In this document: piece by piece, positions 1 through 8,574 of the stretch | How the letters are laid out: every line of letters begins with the position of its first letter | Numbering within the stretch: position 1 is the stretch's first letter | NCBI GenBank assembly: GCA_028288125.1 | Contig: JAQBOH010000022.1 | Span: 1-32,538 of the forward strand | DNA length: 32,538 bases | Direction of reading: 5' to 3' | Source: Mucilaginibacter sp. | GTDB lineage: Bacteria; Bacteroidota; Bacteroidia; Sphingobacteriales; Sphingobacteriaceae | The notes under the pieces: generated by a model | Told to the model about the DNA's origin: nothing | What the model saw: the letters and a program-made list of their open reading frames with translations, nothing else | Database searches by the model: none | Position numbers and translations under genes: made by a program

Positions 1-261
1 ACCTATGAATAAGACGCTTCACCAGGACATGTAAAGGTTGAAAAAGGCTCTATATGTGTAAACGGTATCAGCTTGACGGTCGTTAATTCAAAAGCCAATA
101 GTTTTTCGGTAGCCATTATACCTTATACTTTTGAGCATACCAATCTTAAAAACGTGCGCGACGGATCCATTGTAAACCTCGAGTTTGATATTATCGGCAA
201 ATACGTTGCACGGCTGATGCAGCGTCAGCGGGCTAACTCACGTATTCGTCGTGCGGAGTAA
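1..261 (+). pseudogene. ribE: riboflavin synthase alpha chain, C-terminal part, with in-frame stop
   Basis: Riboflavin synthase dismutates two lumazine molecules to riboflavin in the cytoplasm. The visible part is the second lumazine-binding barrel: VEKGSICVNGISLTVV, then FSVAIIPYTFEHTNL and NLEFDIIGKYV, all typical of the family's C-terminal half. The homologous frame continues upstream to the window edge (DASPGHVKVEKGS), but a TAA at 10-12 interrupts it, with T-Y-E before it. The other two frames also have stops near here (TGA at 6, TAA at 32), so no frame enters cleanly. The part after the stop has no ATG; a TTG at 73 lies inside the conserved motif and is not a credible start. The 3' end overlaps the convergent TPR gene by 37 bp. 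The gene is cut by the window. It may be a real pseudogene or a base error in an essential gene. Family call is firm; broken status is uncertain. Confidence 0.75.
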
Positions 262-1370
262 GCTAGGTACGACTTTTGATCTTCGGGCGGCTGGCTTTTC
301 AAATATTTTTTATAATACCTGGCGGCCATATCTTTATTTTTCATTTCAGTATCGTACAAGTTGGCCAACGCATAATAGGTGAGGGGCATAACGCCATACA
401 ACAGACTTTTTTGATAAGCGCTTACCGCGTTTTTTAATTGATGCATTTTATCGAATGAGTCGGCCATTTCGCCGTAGTATGAGTTTGCATTTTCGGATAA
501 AGCTTCCTTTATAGCCTTATTGAAATAGCTTACAGCCCCGGCATGGTTACCCAGCGCCTTATAGCTCATGGCCGTATAATAGTAGGAGGTTTCGCTTGAT
601 GTTTTACTTTGCTCAAGCAGTTTAAAGGCGCTTATAGATTGGTTGTAATTTTTTAATTTGTAATAGGATGTGCCCAGCATGTTTATCACTATCCCGGTTT
701 GACTGCCCGAACGGATCAACTTATTACAAACAGTCACCGTTTCGGGAAAGTTGTTCAGGCGATAATCCGTTTCAGCCTTTGCAAACAGTAGCAGGAGGTT
801 AGCCGTATCGGCCCGCAGGGCCGTGGTAACCGTGGAATCCGCTTTGTTATAAAGTTTCAGGTTAATATAGAACGTAGCCAGGTCATAAGCTACATCCGGT
901 TCAACCGGGTTAAGCTTGTTTGCCTTTTGAAAATACAATATAGCTTCGCCGAAATTGCCGCTGCTGCGTGATAGCGTTGCCATTTGTTTGTACACGCTAA
1001 AGTTGGTGCTGTCCCGTAACAGTATTTTTTTGTAAAATGAAAGGGCCTTTACGTTGTCGCCTCTTCGCGCGTTAACACTACCCAGGCTAAAAAGAACAGC
1101 AGTATTGGTCGTATCAGCGACGTACAAACGCTGGTAATAATCGCCTGCTTCGGGTAACCGCCCCGCCATTGATGATGTGTATGCCAGGCTTGATAGCGCT
1201 TTTATGTCTGTAACAGGCTCGGGATATATCTTTTTAAGATAATCGGCGGCTTCCGCAAATCTTTGCGTTTGATAATAGTCAAGTAATAAGGCGCCATCCG
1301 GTTTTATTGATTGTCCAAACGCCATGGTTCCAATGGCGATAATAACAAGGAAAAGAAAGATAGACTTCAT
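225..1370 (-). CDS. secreted tetratricopeptide-repeat protein
   Basis: 381-residue protein with a cleavable-looking signal peptide (hydrophobic residues 4-17, then GQ at 19-20), so probably periplasmic. From about residue 30 to the end it is built of TPR-type helix pairs, recognisable from repeated A-x-x-Y/F and G-x-x-x-x-A spacing, for example VLFSLGSVNARRGDNVKALS near residues 93-112 and SYYTAMSYKALGNHAGAVSY near 263-282. TPR arrays are protein-binding scaffolds; no catalytic domain is visible and no partner can be named. It ends inside the tail of the convergent riboflavin synthase gene and is divergent from the coiled-coil gene at 1464. The 7-bp inverted repeat TAACTAA/TTAGTTA at 1372-1389, immediately upstream of the start, could be an operator. 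The gene call is firm; the role is unknown. Confidence 0.85.
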   Translation of the reverse strand: MKSIFLFLVIIAIGTMAFGQSIKPDGALLLDYYQTQRFAEAADYLKKIYPEPVTDIKALSSLAYTSSMAGRLPEAGDYYQRLYVADTTNTAVLFSLGSVNARRGDNVKALSFYKKILLRDSTNFSVYKQMATLSRSSGNFGEAILYFQKANKLNPVEPDVAYDLATFYINLKLYNKADSTVTTALRADTANLLLLFAKAETDYRLNNFPETVTVCNKLIRSGSQTGIVINMLGTSYYKLKNYNQSISAFKLLEQSKTSSETSYYYTAMSYKALGNHAGAVSYFNKAIKEALSENANSYYGEMADSFDKMHQLKNAVSAYQKSLLYGVMPLTYYALANLYDTEMKNKDMAARYYKKYLKSQPPEDQKSYLAYSARRIRELAR

Positions 1371-1463
1371 TTAACTAAATTATTAGTTATTAATGGAATA
1401 TCCAAATTTTCAAACATTTTAGGCGGAATAACGTTTTAACAGCATAAACAAACGAAGAACATT

Positions 1464-1754
1464 ATGGATAAGTTAAAGAAGTTTGGGCTAATGGAAAAAA
1501 TTGTCCATGAATTGGAAGACCTGAAAAACAGCCAGCAGGCTATCATTCAAAAACTGGCAAAAATAGAGGTGGATAATATAGACCTGGGGGATAAAAGGCT
1601 GGAAAAAGATTTGCCGGACATGCATCAGCGTGTTTCGGATAACCTGGATACTATCGCTGGGATATTAGAAGACTTTGCTACAAAGACCGATGAATATAAT
1701 AGCCAAAATAATATTACTGCTTTAAAGGAGCAAGACGCAATAGATAAGCTTTAA
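1464..1754 (+). CDS. small coiled-coil protein of unknown function
   Basis: 96 residues, highly charged, without signal peptide or membrane segment. Residues about 9-36 (MEKIVHELEDLKNSQQAIIQ onward) have heptad spacing of I/L/V and suggest a coiled coil; a second amphipathic stretch runs through residues 55-75. I do not recognise a named family. The ATG at 1464 follows a 93-bp divergent promoter region shared with the TPR gene. It is followed at once by a perfect 15-bp hairpin (1764-1796) that probably ends transcription before the convergent hscA-like gene. Probably cytoplasmic; a structural or adaptor role is only a guess. Confidence 0.7.
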   Translation: MDKLKKFGLMEKIVHELEDLKNSQQAIIQKLAKIEVDNIDLGDKRLEKDLPDMHQRVSDNLDTIAGILEDFATKTDEYNSQNNITALKEQDAIDKL

Positions 1755-1763
1755 GGATTTGTC

Positions 1764-1796
1764 AGACTTACGAAGTTTCAAAAACTTCGTAAGTCT
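1764..1796. repeat. REP-like perfect hairpin, probable bidirectional terminator
   Basis: Perfect 15-bp inverted repeat AGACTTACGAAGTTT / AAACTTCGTAAGTCT with a 3-base loop, between the convergent coiled-coil and hscA-like genes. Its 13-base core ACTTACGAAGTTT occurs again at the very end of the window (32521). A recurrent hairpin between gene ends suggests a dispersed REP-like element that may also act as a terminator or mRNA 3' stabiliser. Confidence 0.7.
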
Positions 1797-1816
1797 TTCA
1801 CCTTTCACCTTTCACT
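1796..1816. repeat. three-copy 7-bp tandem repeat
   Basis: TTTCACC, TTTCACC, TTTCACT in exact 7-bp tandem, starting on the last base of the REP-like hairpin and ending on the first base of the hscA-like stop codon. A different 7-bp tandem is present at 31224-31244. Such short heptad arrays look like slippage-prone filler; no function is evident. Confidence 0.6.
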
Positions 1817-3672
1817 TACTCAACGCTTTTGCCCTTCATGGCAACGCCAATGGCCTGGTCCATTAACCGCTCGGCAAACGGACGGGTAAATTCATTCAAT
1901 TCATCTATAGCCTTATGAATTCCGTCTTTATCACCTGTTGATAAGGTGTCTTTTAGTTTTTTGATCAGTTCGTTCGTTTCGCCAATCTCGGTTTCCGATA
2001 AAAAACTGCTGTTGTTTTGTAAAAACCGCTCAACAACATACACCATCTGCTCACCCTCTGTGCGGGCTTCTATGAGCATACGCTGGCTCACGTCATCTTT
2101 AGCATGGGTAATGCTGTCCATCAGCATTTGTTCCACCTGGTCGTCGGTAATGCCGTAGGTTGGTTTTACCTCCACTTCCTGTTTTACACCCGAGCGCAGC
2201 TCAACCGCCTGTATCTTCAAGATGCCGTCCGCGTTAAGCAAAAAATTGATATCCACTTTCGGGAAACCCGCAGGCATGGAGGGTATGCCTTTCAAATCAA
2301 ACTCGGCCAATTTGCGGTTTTCTTTGATGAGATCACGCTCGCCCTGGTAAACGGCGATTTTCATATTCACCTGCCCATCCACAGAGGTAGTATATTGCCT
2401 GCCGGCCTTGGTAGGTACTTTTGAATTACGCGGAATGATCACATCCATTAAGCCGCCCATGGTTTCGATGCCGAGCGACAGCGGCGTAACATCCAGCAAT
2501 AAAATATCCTTGCGGTTGCCGGCTAAAATATCAGCCTGTATGGCGGCGCCAAGCGCGACTACTTCGTCCGGGTTAACCTCGTCGTGTACGGCCCGGCCAA
2601 AAAATTCTGCGACCATTTTTTTGACAAGACCAGTGCGGGTAGAACCGCCCACCATGATCACCTCATCAATCTGGCCGACGTCCATATTGGCATCTTTCAA
2701 CGCGTTACGGCAGCAGTCGATCGTTTCCTGCACTTTGGGCAGTATTAACGCCTCAAAAACCTTACGGTCGATGGTACACCAAATATCACCGATCTTATCG
2801 TTCACCATACTTTGATGGGCGAATGCTTTTTTTGCTTCTTCCGCCTTCAGGCGTAATTGCTGGACCAGTTTGTGGTCGGCAAGCACTTCGGCCCTGTTGA
2901 GTTGGTTTTTTTCGATCCAGTAATCAACAATGGCACGGTCAAAATCATCTCCGCCTAAAAAAGTGTTGCCATTGGTTGCCAAAACTTCGAAAATGCCGTT
3001 TTGTATTTGCAAAATAGATACATCAAAGGTGCCGCCGCCCAAGTCGTAAACGGCGATGGTTTTTGTTTCATCAGGGTTTAACCCGATACCATAGGCAAGG
3101 CTGGCAGCGGTTGGTTCATTTACAATGCGTAATACATCGAGCCCAGCCAGCTTGCCCGCGTCGCGCGTGGCCTGCCGCTGCGAGTCGTTAAAATAAGCCG
3201 GAACGGTTATCACCGCGCGGTTTACCGGAGTTTTTAACGCGTGCTCGGCACGTGCTTTTAATTCTTTCAATATTAAGGCTGATAACTCGATAGGAGTATA
3301 AAACTTATCGCCCACCTTTATTTTGACGAGGCTTTCGGTATCGTCGTCGATAACCTTATATGAGAAAAAGTCTTTATAATTTTCAATGTCGTGATACGAA
3401 CGGCCCAGCAAGCGCTTTACCGAGAAAACGGTGTTCTGCGGGTCGGTTATCAAATAATCTTTCGCTTCGTTACCTATAGTAATCTCGCCTGCGTCACCAA
3501 AATGCACGACAGACGGCACCAAAACGCCCTTGCCGGTATCATTAATTACCTGCGGGTTTTTATCGGGATTGATAAAGGCCACCAGCGAATTGGTGGTCCC
3601 CAGGTCGATACCTACGATCAATTCTTCCTTTTGTATAGAGCCTGTTGCCAGGTTGATAGAGACTTTAGCCAT
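1816..3672 (-). CDS. hscA: Hsp70-family chaperone, HscA type
   Basis: 618 residues, the usual length of HscA and slightly shorter than DnaK. ATP-dependent Hsp70 chaperone of the cytoplasm; the HscA branch is known for helping transfer Fe-S clusters from scaffold proteins. Visible Hsp70 motifs: phosphate loop [10 protein letters not shown] (21-30), [19 protein letters not shown] (154-172), [11 protein letters not shown] (185-195), [13 protein letters not shown] (209-221), VGGSTRTG (341-348) and the interdomain linker [11 protein letters not shown] (391-401), followed by a substrate-binding beta domain and helical lid. The 15-residue extension before the nucleotide-binding fold (ATGSIQKEE) resembles HscA rather than DnaK. 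No hscB, iscU or fdx gene is next to it, so the Fe-S role rests on family resemblance only; a general DnaK paralogue is the alternative. Confidence 0.85.
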   Translation of the reverse strand: MAKVSINLATGSIQKEELIVGIDLGTTNSLVAFINPDKNPQVINDTGKGVLVPSVVHFGDAGEITIGNEAKDYLITDPQNTVFSVKRLLGRSYHDIENYKDFFSYKVIDDDTESLVKIKVGDKFYTPIELSALILKELKARAEHALKTPVNRAVITVPAYFNDSQRQATRDAGKLAGLDVLRIVNEPTAASLAYGIGLNPDETKTIAVYDLGGGTFDVSILQIQNGIFEVLATNGNTFLGGDDFDRAIVDYWIEKNQLNRAEVLADHKLVQQLRLKAEEAKKAFAHQSMVNDKIGDIWCTIDRKVFEALILPKVQETIDCCRNALKDANMDVGQIDEVIMVGGSTRTGLVKKMVAEFFGRAVHDEVNPDEVVALGAAIQADILAGNRKDILLLDVTPLSLGIETMGGLMDVIIPRNSKVPTKAGRQYTTSVDGQVNMKIAVYQGERDLIKENRKLAEFDLKGIPSMPAGFPKVDINFLLNADGILKIQAVELRSGVKQEVEVKPTYGITDDQVEQMLMDSITHAKDDVSQRMLIEARTEGEQMVYVVERFLQNNSSFLSETEIGETNELIKKLKDTLSTGDKDGIHKAIDELNEFTRPFAERLMDQAIGVAMKGKSVE

Positions 3673-3753
3673 GATTTATTGTAACAACCGGCAAATGTAG
3701 GGAGTTTTAGGGGATGATGTGTCATTTAAGTGTTTGGTATTATTTGGGATGCC

Positions 3754-3799
3754 GGAATTTCAATTTCGGATTTATAGGGGCTTTTTTATTTGAAATTCC
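3754..3799. repeat. 10-bp inverted repeat in divergent promoter region
   Basis: GGAATTTCAA (3754-3763) and TTGAAATTCC (3790-3799) are perfect inverted copies with a 26-base spacer, in the 148-bp (to GTG 3821) divergent region between the hscA-like gene and the metallopeptidase-like gene. They could be an operator, or a hairpin in the leader of the downstream gene. No regulator can be assigned. Confidence 0.4.
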
Positions 3800-3838
3800 C
3801 GACTCCGATTCAGGCAATTTGTGCTTACTTTCACGCCG

Positions 3839-6670
3839 ATGAACTTCTTTCTGCGACAATTATCCCTGCTGCTACTTTTCACTACCACCGCCACTATAAC
3901 CAGAGCCCAGGAATTTGGCGGCAACCCTCCATCGATAAAGTGGAAGCAGGTGAATACGCCGGCTGCTAAGGTAATTTTCCCGGCGGGGCTTGATTCAGCC
4001 GCGATGCGGGTGGCTAATATCGTTGAGCAAATGAATAAGGCCATACAGCCGACCATCGGGTTTAAGCAAAAGCAGATCAGCATAGTATTGCAGAATCAAA
4101 CTACTATATCAAATGCCTATGTTGGATTGGCTCCATTCAGAAGCGAGTTTTTTTTAACGCCCGAACAGAATAGTTTTGATATAGGCAGCTTGCCGTGGCC
4201 GGAACAACTGGCCATACACGAGTTCAGGCATGTGCAGCAGTATAATAATTTCAACGTTGGTATGTCGCATGTGCTGAAAGTGCTTTTCGGCGAGGGCGGG
4301 CAGGCGCTGGGCAACGATCTTACTATACCCAACTGGTTTTTTGAAGGAGATGCTGTTTTTAATGAAACATACGTAAGCGGGCAGGGCAGGGGCAGGCTCC
4401 CCTGGTTTTTTAACGGTTATCGCGGTTTATGGGCAGCGGGAAAAGACTACAGCTATATGAAATTGCGCAACGGGTCGTACCTGGATTATATTCCTGATTG
4501 GTACCCGCTGGGTTATATGCTGGTTTCATACGGGCGCGAAAAATTTGGCGACGATTTCTGGAAAAAAGTAACGCACGACGCAGCTGCTTTCAAAGGAGGA
4601 TCTTATCCCCTGCAAAAGGCTATAAAAAGATATTCCGGAGAGAATTTTACACAATTCAGGAACGACGGTTTGAATTTTTATAAACAGCAATTCAATTCGG
4701 ACCAGGAATATTTACCGGCAAAAAAATCTTTAAAACTATCGTGGCATTTTGACGCCAACCGTGAATATCCGGCTTACATAAACGACAGTACGTTGCTGTA
4801 TATGAAAAGCACATATAACCATATACCGGTATTCGTCATGAAAACCGGGAATATTGAAAAGAAAATAGCGGTTAGAAGCGTTTCGCTGGATAATTACTTT
4901 GCTTATCATGATGGGAAAGTAGTGTATGCCACATACCGGCCCGACCTTCGGTGGAATTACCGAGACTATAGCGAACTTATGCTGCTGGATGTTAACACCG
5001 GCAAAGAACATCGTATCACAAAAAACACCAAATACTTTTCGCCCGACTTTAGCCCCGACGGTAAAACTATTGTAGCGGTACAGGAAGGCACTAATGGTAA
5101 ATGCGACCTTCATTTATTAAATGCCGCGGACGGTAAATTAATGGCAATTATCCCCAATAAGGGAAACCTGTTTTATACTTACCCTAAATTTTACGGGAAC
5201 AAGCTGGTATCAGCAGTGCGGAATAACGCAGGTAAAATGTCGCTGGCTTTGATTGATATTAAAACAGGAAATCCCGAATACTTGCTTCCGTTTTCAAATC
5301 AGCCGATTGCTTTTCCGGTTGTTAAAGATGATACGGTATATTTTTCAGCAGCATCCGGTATGAATGACCGTTTGTTTGCTATCGGTTTAAAAAGCGGTAA
5401 GCTTTATGAATTATATGATTATAACACAAACGGCACTATCGGCAATTATCAGCCGGCAGTCGCCGATAATAAGCTTGCTTGGGTTGGTTTTACTGCTTAT
5501 GGCTATAAGATTACAGAGGCTGGCAAAAACGAATTAAAGTGGAAAGAAGTTCCTGCCGTTATTCCCGGCGGACTTTCGGATATAGGCATAACCGCTTTAA
5601 AACGAAATAAAGCCGCCGATATGCTGGCAACTGTAAGAAACGATTCGCTGCCGGTTATCAAATACCGCAAATCATACCATTTATTAAATTTCCATAGCCT
5701 TATCCCAAACTTTAACGACCCGAATTATGAAGTGGCCCTTACCGGGGAGAACGTATTGAATACGCTGCAATCTCAGCTTTCATTTACTTATAACCGGGAT
5801 GAGGGTTATAAAAAATTTGGTTTCGACGCTATTTATGGCGCGTTATTTCCCTATATATCCGGCGGAGCGGATTATACGGTTAGCCGGCGTGGATATAATA
5901 ACGGCACAAATGTTTACTGGAACGAAACCGACCTGCATGGCGGTTTGGAGCTGCCGTTAAACTTTTCGTCGGGGAAGCATTTAACTGCTTTACAGGTTGG
6001 AAGTGATCTTTACTATACTCAAATTGCCTTTCAACCGGCGTTCCGGTCTTTATTCAGTGACAGGTCAATTTCATACAGTAATAATTACCTGATTTTTAGC
6101 AACCAGGTACAGCAGGCAAAGCAAAATATTTATCCGCACCTGGCGCAAAGCATCATCTTAAATTATAAATCTTCCATAAGCGGGGCAACTTCCGACCAGT
6201 TCCTGGCATCGGGGTTATTTTATTTCCCGGGACTGATGGTTAACCATAACCTGGTGATCAGCGCGGCGCATCAGCAAAAAAATAGAAACAGCGTGGCGGG
6301 CTATTCAAATGATTTTCCGTTTTCACGGGGGTACGTGGCCGAGAATTTATATGATATGAATAAAGCCGGGGTCAATTATCACTTTCCGATAGCATACCCG
6401 GACGCGGGCGTAGCCAATACATTTTATTTATCGCGGTTAAGGGGCAATATGTTTTACGATTATACCCATGCGACCGATTTTGATATCAATGGCAGCCAGT
6501 TTAAAGGGACTTTTCGTTCAACCGGCGCCGAATTGTATTTTGACGCGAAGCTGTTTAACCAGGCAGCGATCTCCTTTGGTTTCAGGTATAGTTATTTAAT
6601 TGATAACGATATTTTTGGCGGGGCAGGGCATAACAGGTTCGAGATCATCGTGCCGGTTACAATATTTTAA
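3839..6670 (+). CDS. secreted HExxH protein with beta-propeller and C-terminal outer-membrane barrel
   Basis: 943 residues from the ATG at 3839; a GTG at 3821 is in frame, but the ATG puts the signal peptide (FFLRQLSLLLLFTTTATITR, ending RAQ) at the N-terminus. Residues 20-290 resemble a gluzincin-type metallopeptidase: AIHEFRHVQQ supplies HExxH (His127, Glu128, His131), and WFFEGDA about 38 residues later could supply the third zinc ligand (Glu169). Residues about 300-600 carry PD40/TolB-like propeller repeats such as FSPDFSPDGKTI. The last 300 residues alternate polar and aromatic residues and end in Phe, typical of an outer-membrane beta-barrel. Known families pair such peptidase-like domains with propellers, but the exact family name is unclear to me, and substrate and activity are unknown. 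Convergent with cutC (17-bp gap). Confidence 0.85.
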   Translation: MNFFLRQLSLLLLFTTTATITRAQEFGGNPPSIKWKQVNTPAAKVIFPAGLDSAAMRVANIVEQMNKAIQPTIGFKQKQISIVLQNQTTISNAYVGLAPFRSEFFLTPEQNSFDIGSLPWPEQLAIHEFRHVQQYNNFNVGMSHVLKVLFGEGGQALGNDLTIPNWFFEGDAVFNETYVSGQGRGRLPWFFNGYRGLWAAGKDYSYMKLRNGSYLDYIPDWYPLGYMLVSYGREKFGDDFWKKVTHDAAAFKGGSYPLQKAIKRYSGENFTQFRNDGLNFYKQQFNSDQEYLPAKKSLKLSWHFDANREYPAYINDSTLLYMKSTYNHIPVFVMKTGNIEKKIAVRSVSLDNYFAYHDGKVVYATYRPDLRWNYRDYSELMLLDVNTGKEHRITKNTKYFSPDFSPDGKTIVAVQEGTNGKCDLHLLNAADGKLMAIIPNKGNLFYTYPKFYGNKLVSAVRNNAGKMSLALIDIKTGNPEYLLPFSNQPIAFPVVKDDTVYFSAASGMNDRLFAIGLKSGKLYELYDYNTNGTIGNYQPAVADNKLAWVGFTAYGYKITEAGKNELKWKEVPAVIPGGLSDIGITALKRNKAADMLATVRNDSLPVIKYRKSYHLLNFHSLIPNFNDPNYEVALTGENVLNTLQSQLSFTYNRDEGYKKFGFDAIYGALFPYISGGADYTVSRRGYNNGTNVYWNETDLHGGLELPLNFSSGKHLTALQVGSDLYYTQIAFQPAFRSLFSDRSISYSNNYLIFSNQVQQAKQNIYPHLAQSIILNYKSSISGATSDQFLASGLFYFPGLMVNHNLVISAAHQQKNRNSVAGYSNDFPFSRGYVAENLYDMNKAGVNYHFPIAYPDAGVANTFYLSRLRGNMFYDYTHATDFDINGSQFKGTFRSTGAELYFDAKLFNQAAISFGFRYSYLIDNDIFGGAGHNRFEIIVPVTIF

Positions 6671-6687
6671 TAAACGGTAATTGGTAT

Positions 6688-7440
6688 TTAGCTATTTGCC
6701 AGTTTTATTATTTTCTCTACCCGGTTTTTATCAGTTACATCTACACTGTACTCGTCCCCGTAGTTTTCACCCATAACAATACGGTCATTTTTAAACAGCA
6801 TTTGGCTTTGCGAGCGCTTCCGGGCGGAGGCGTGTATTTCTTTGGCCCCGGTATAATGTACCAGGTCGGCCACGTTGGTTTCGCTGATGCCGCATCCCGG
6901 CATAATAATGATGCGACCTGTTGCCTTTTTTATCAGCCGCGAAATAACACCCGCGCCCTCCATGGCCGAGCTTCTGCCACCCGAGGTCAATATCCGTTCG
7001 CAGCCTATTTCAATAGTATCTTCAAGGGACTGGAACAGATCGGCCGACAGGTCAAATGCCCGGTGGAATGTTACGCCCACACCATGTGGTTTAGCCAGCT
7101 CGACTAATTTTTTGCAGCGCTCTTTATCTATCGCACCATCCGGATGTAATATTCCGATGACAATGCCGTCGCAACCGGCTTCAATGCAATAGCGTACGTC
7201 AGCGGCCATTACTTCAAACTCGACATCCGAATATAAAAAATCACCGCCGCGCGGCCTTATGAGTACATATAGATTAATGTGGAGCAGTTTGCGGGCTATT
7301 AATATTTCGCCATACGAGGGTGTTGTGCCCCCTTCGTACAAGTTTTCGCAAAGCTCAACCCGCACGGCGCCGCCATCCTGTGCTGCCAATGCCGAAGTAA
7401 CTGAATTGGCACAAACTTCGAGTAAAACGGGATGATTCAT
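6688..7440 (-). CDS. cutC: CutC family protein
   Basis: 250 residues, matching the usual CutC length (about 248). A cytoplasmic TIM-barrel protein historically linked to copper tolerance; its biochemical activity is unsettled. Family signatures visible: LLEVCANSVTSALAAQDGGA at the N-terminus, RVELCENLYEGGTTPSYGEI, VLIRPRGGDFLYSD, GCDGIVIGILHPDGAID, VTFHRAFDLS and ERILTSGGRSSA. The 129-bp upstream region holds two palindromes (7500-7515, 7527-7543) that could bind a dimeric regulator. The neighbouring glycosylasparaginase gene is co-directional but separated by this region, so cutC probably has its own promoter. No copper genes lie nearby. Confidence 0.93.
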   Translation of the reverse strand: MNHPVLLEVCANSVTSALAAQDGGAVRVELCENLYEGGTTPSYGEILIARKLLHINLYVLIRPRGGDFLYSDVEFEVMAADVRYCIEAGCDGIVIGILHPDGAIDKERCKKLVELAKPHGVGVTFHRAFDLSADLFQSLEDTIEIGCERILTSGGRSSAMEGAGVISRLIKKATGRIIIMPGCGISETNVADLVHYTGAKEIHASARKRSQSQMLFKNDRIVMGENYGDEYSVDVTDKNRVEKIIKLANS

Positions 7441-7499
7441 TTTTTAATTAAGTAGCAGGTGATATAAATTCACGCTGTTATGCTTAAAATAGGGTATCA

Positions 7500-7515
7500 T
7501 AATAGATATCTATTA
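7500..7515. promoter_or_regulatory. perfect 16-bp palindrome upstream of cutC
   Basis: TAATAGATATCTATTA is a perfect palindrome 60 bp upstream of the cutC start codon. The size and symmetry fit a binding site for a dimeric transcription factor. No regulator gene is adjacent, so the assignment is inference. Confidence 0.45.
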
Positions 7516-7526
7516 CACGCCTTTGT

Positions 7527-7543
7527 GTAAATATACTATTTAC
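7527..7543. promoter_or_regulatory. second palindrome (7-3-7) upstream of cutC
   Basis: GTAAATA, spacer TAC, TATTTAC is a perfect 7-bp inverted repeat with a 3-base spacer, centred about 28 bp from the 16-bp palindrome at 7500-7515. Two adjacent palindromes in one short intergenic region make a regulatory role more likely than chance, though the AT-rich background favours such repeats. Confidence 0.4.
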
Positions 7544-7569
7544 CATTAAGCAATCCCTTGAAATTAACG

Positions 7570-8574
7570 TTAGTAAATGCTTTTTCCTTTGACTAGTAAG
7601 TCTTGTTTTTCTGTATTACATACTGCAAATGAAAACCCCGGCTGAATGGCATAAGCGCCATACCGGCCTTTTTTATTGATCGCTAAAAAACCAACCTGGA
7701 TATCTCTGGCAGTCTGCGGTTTCTTTTTGATAATGCGGTTAACCGCTTCCTTGCAGGCATCTTCGGGGCTGTAGCCCTGCCGCATCAGTTCAACGACCAG
7801 GAAGCTGCCGACATTGCGGATCACCTCCTCGCCAACACCGGTTGACGTTGCACCGCCGACTTCATTATCGACATACAAGCCGGCGCCGATGATTGGGCTA
7901 TCACCAACCCGGCCATGTAGTTTGAAGGCCATGCCGCTGGTTGTACAGGCGCCCGAAATATTTCCTTTTGCATCAATGGCCAGCATGCCGATGGTGTCAT
8001 GATTATATTGGTTGCCGGGTGCATGCTGTTTGTTCTCAATATTAATGACAGGCGAATATTTAGCGGTCTTAAGCCATTCTTTCCAGGCCTTTTCAGATTC
8101 GGGCGTGAGCAATTTTTCTTTTTTAAAGCCCTGCTCAACGGCAAACTGCGTGGCCCCGTCGCCAACCAGCATCACGTGCGGAGTTTTTTCCATCACCAGG
8201 CGGGCGACAGAAATGGGGTGTGCAATACCCTCCATAGCCGCTACCGACCCGCAGTTGCCAAATTCGTCCATAATGCAGGCGTCTAAAGTTACATGGCCGT
8301 CACGGTCGGGATAACCGGCCCTTCCAACCGTATGATTATTCATATCACCTTCCGGGATCTTAACGCCGGCTTCAACGGCATCCAACGCGCGGCCGCCTTT
8401 TTCAAGCGTTTTCCAGGCTTCTTTATTTGCAGCGATACCAAAATCCCAGGTTGAAATAACTATAGGAAAGCTATCGGCAGAATTTGAAACGCCCGAGGCA
8501 AATGAAGCGTTTGATAATGCTGCAAGCGAGGCGCCGGCAGCCGATACTTTTATAAATTTGCGGCGGCTATACAT
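7570..8574 (-). CDS. Tat-exported glycosylasparaginase (N4-(beta-N-acetylglucosaminyl)-L-asparaginase)
   Basis: 334-residue Ntn-hydrolase of the asparaginase 2 family, which cleaves the GlcNAc-Asn bond of N-linked glycopeptides. The N-terminus MYSRRKFIKVSAAGASLAAL is a twin-arginine signal (RR at 4-5), so the enzyme should fold before export to the periplasm. The autoprocessing site NHDTIGM places the nucleophile Thr at about residue 194, with cleavage expected after Asp193 to give alpha and beta chains. Further matches: ACTTSGMAFKLHGRVGDSPI and GAGLYVDNEVGGATSTG, both substrate-binding segments of the beta chain. The Flavobacterium enzyme has the same HDTIGM processing motif. Upstream lies a 665-bp gene-poor region. 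Function is well supported; the glycan source is unknown. Confidence 0.93.
   Translation of the reverse strand: MYSRRKFIKVSAAGASLAALSNASFASGVSNSADSFPIVISTWDFGIAANKEAWKTLEKGGRALDAVEAGVKIPEGDMNNHTVGRAGYPDRDGHVTLDACIMDEFGNCGSVAAMEGIAHPISVARLVMEKTPHVMLVGDGATQFAVEQGFKKEKLLTPESEKAWKEWLKTAKYSPVINIENKQHAPGNQYNHDTIGMLAIDAKGNISGACTTSGMAFKLHGRVGDSPIIGAGLYVDNEVGGATSTGVGEEVIRNVGSFLVVELMRQGYSPEDACKEAVNRIIKKKPQTARDIQVGFLAINKKGRYGAYAIQPGFSFAVCNTEKQDLLVKGKSIY

Noticed and set aside
2104-2424. Plus-strand frames inside the hscA-like gene
   Set aside because: Antisense shadows of a well-conserved Hsp70 gene with no independent motif.
3821-3838. GTG start for the metallopeptidase-like protein
   Set aside because: The ATG at 3839 gives a better placed signal peptide and ATG starts are preferred.
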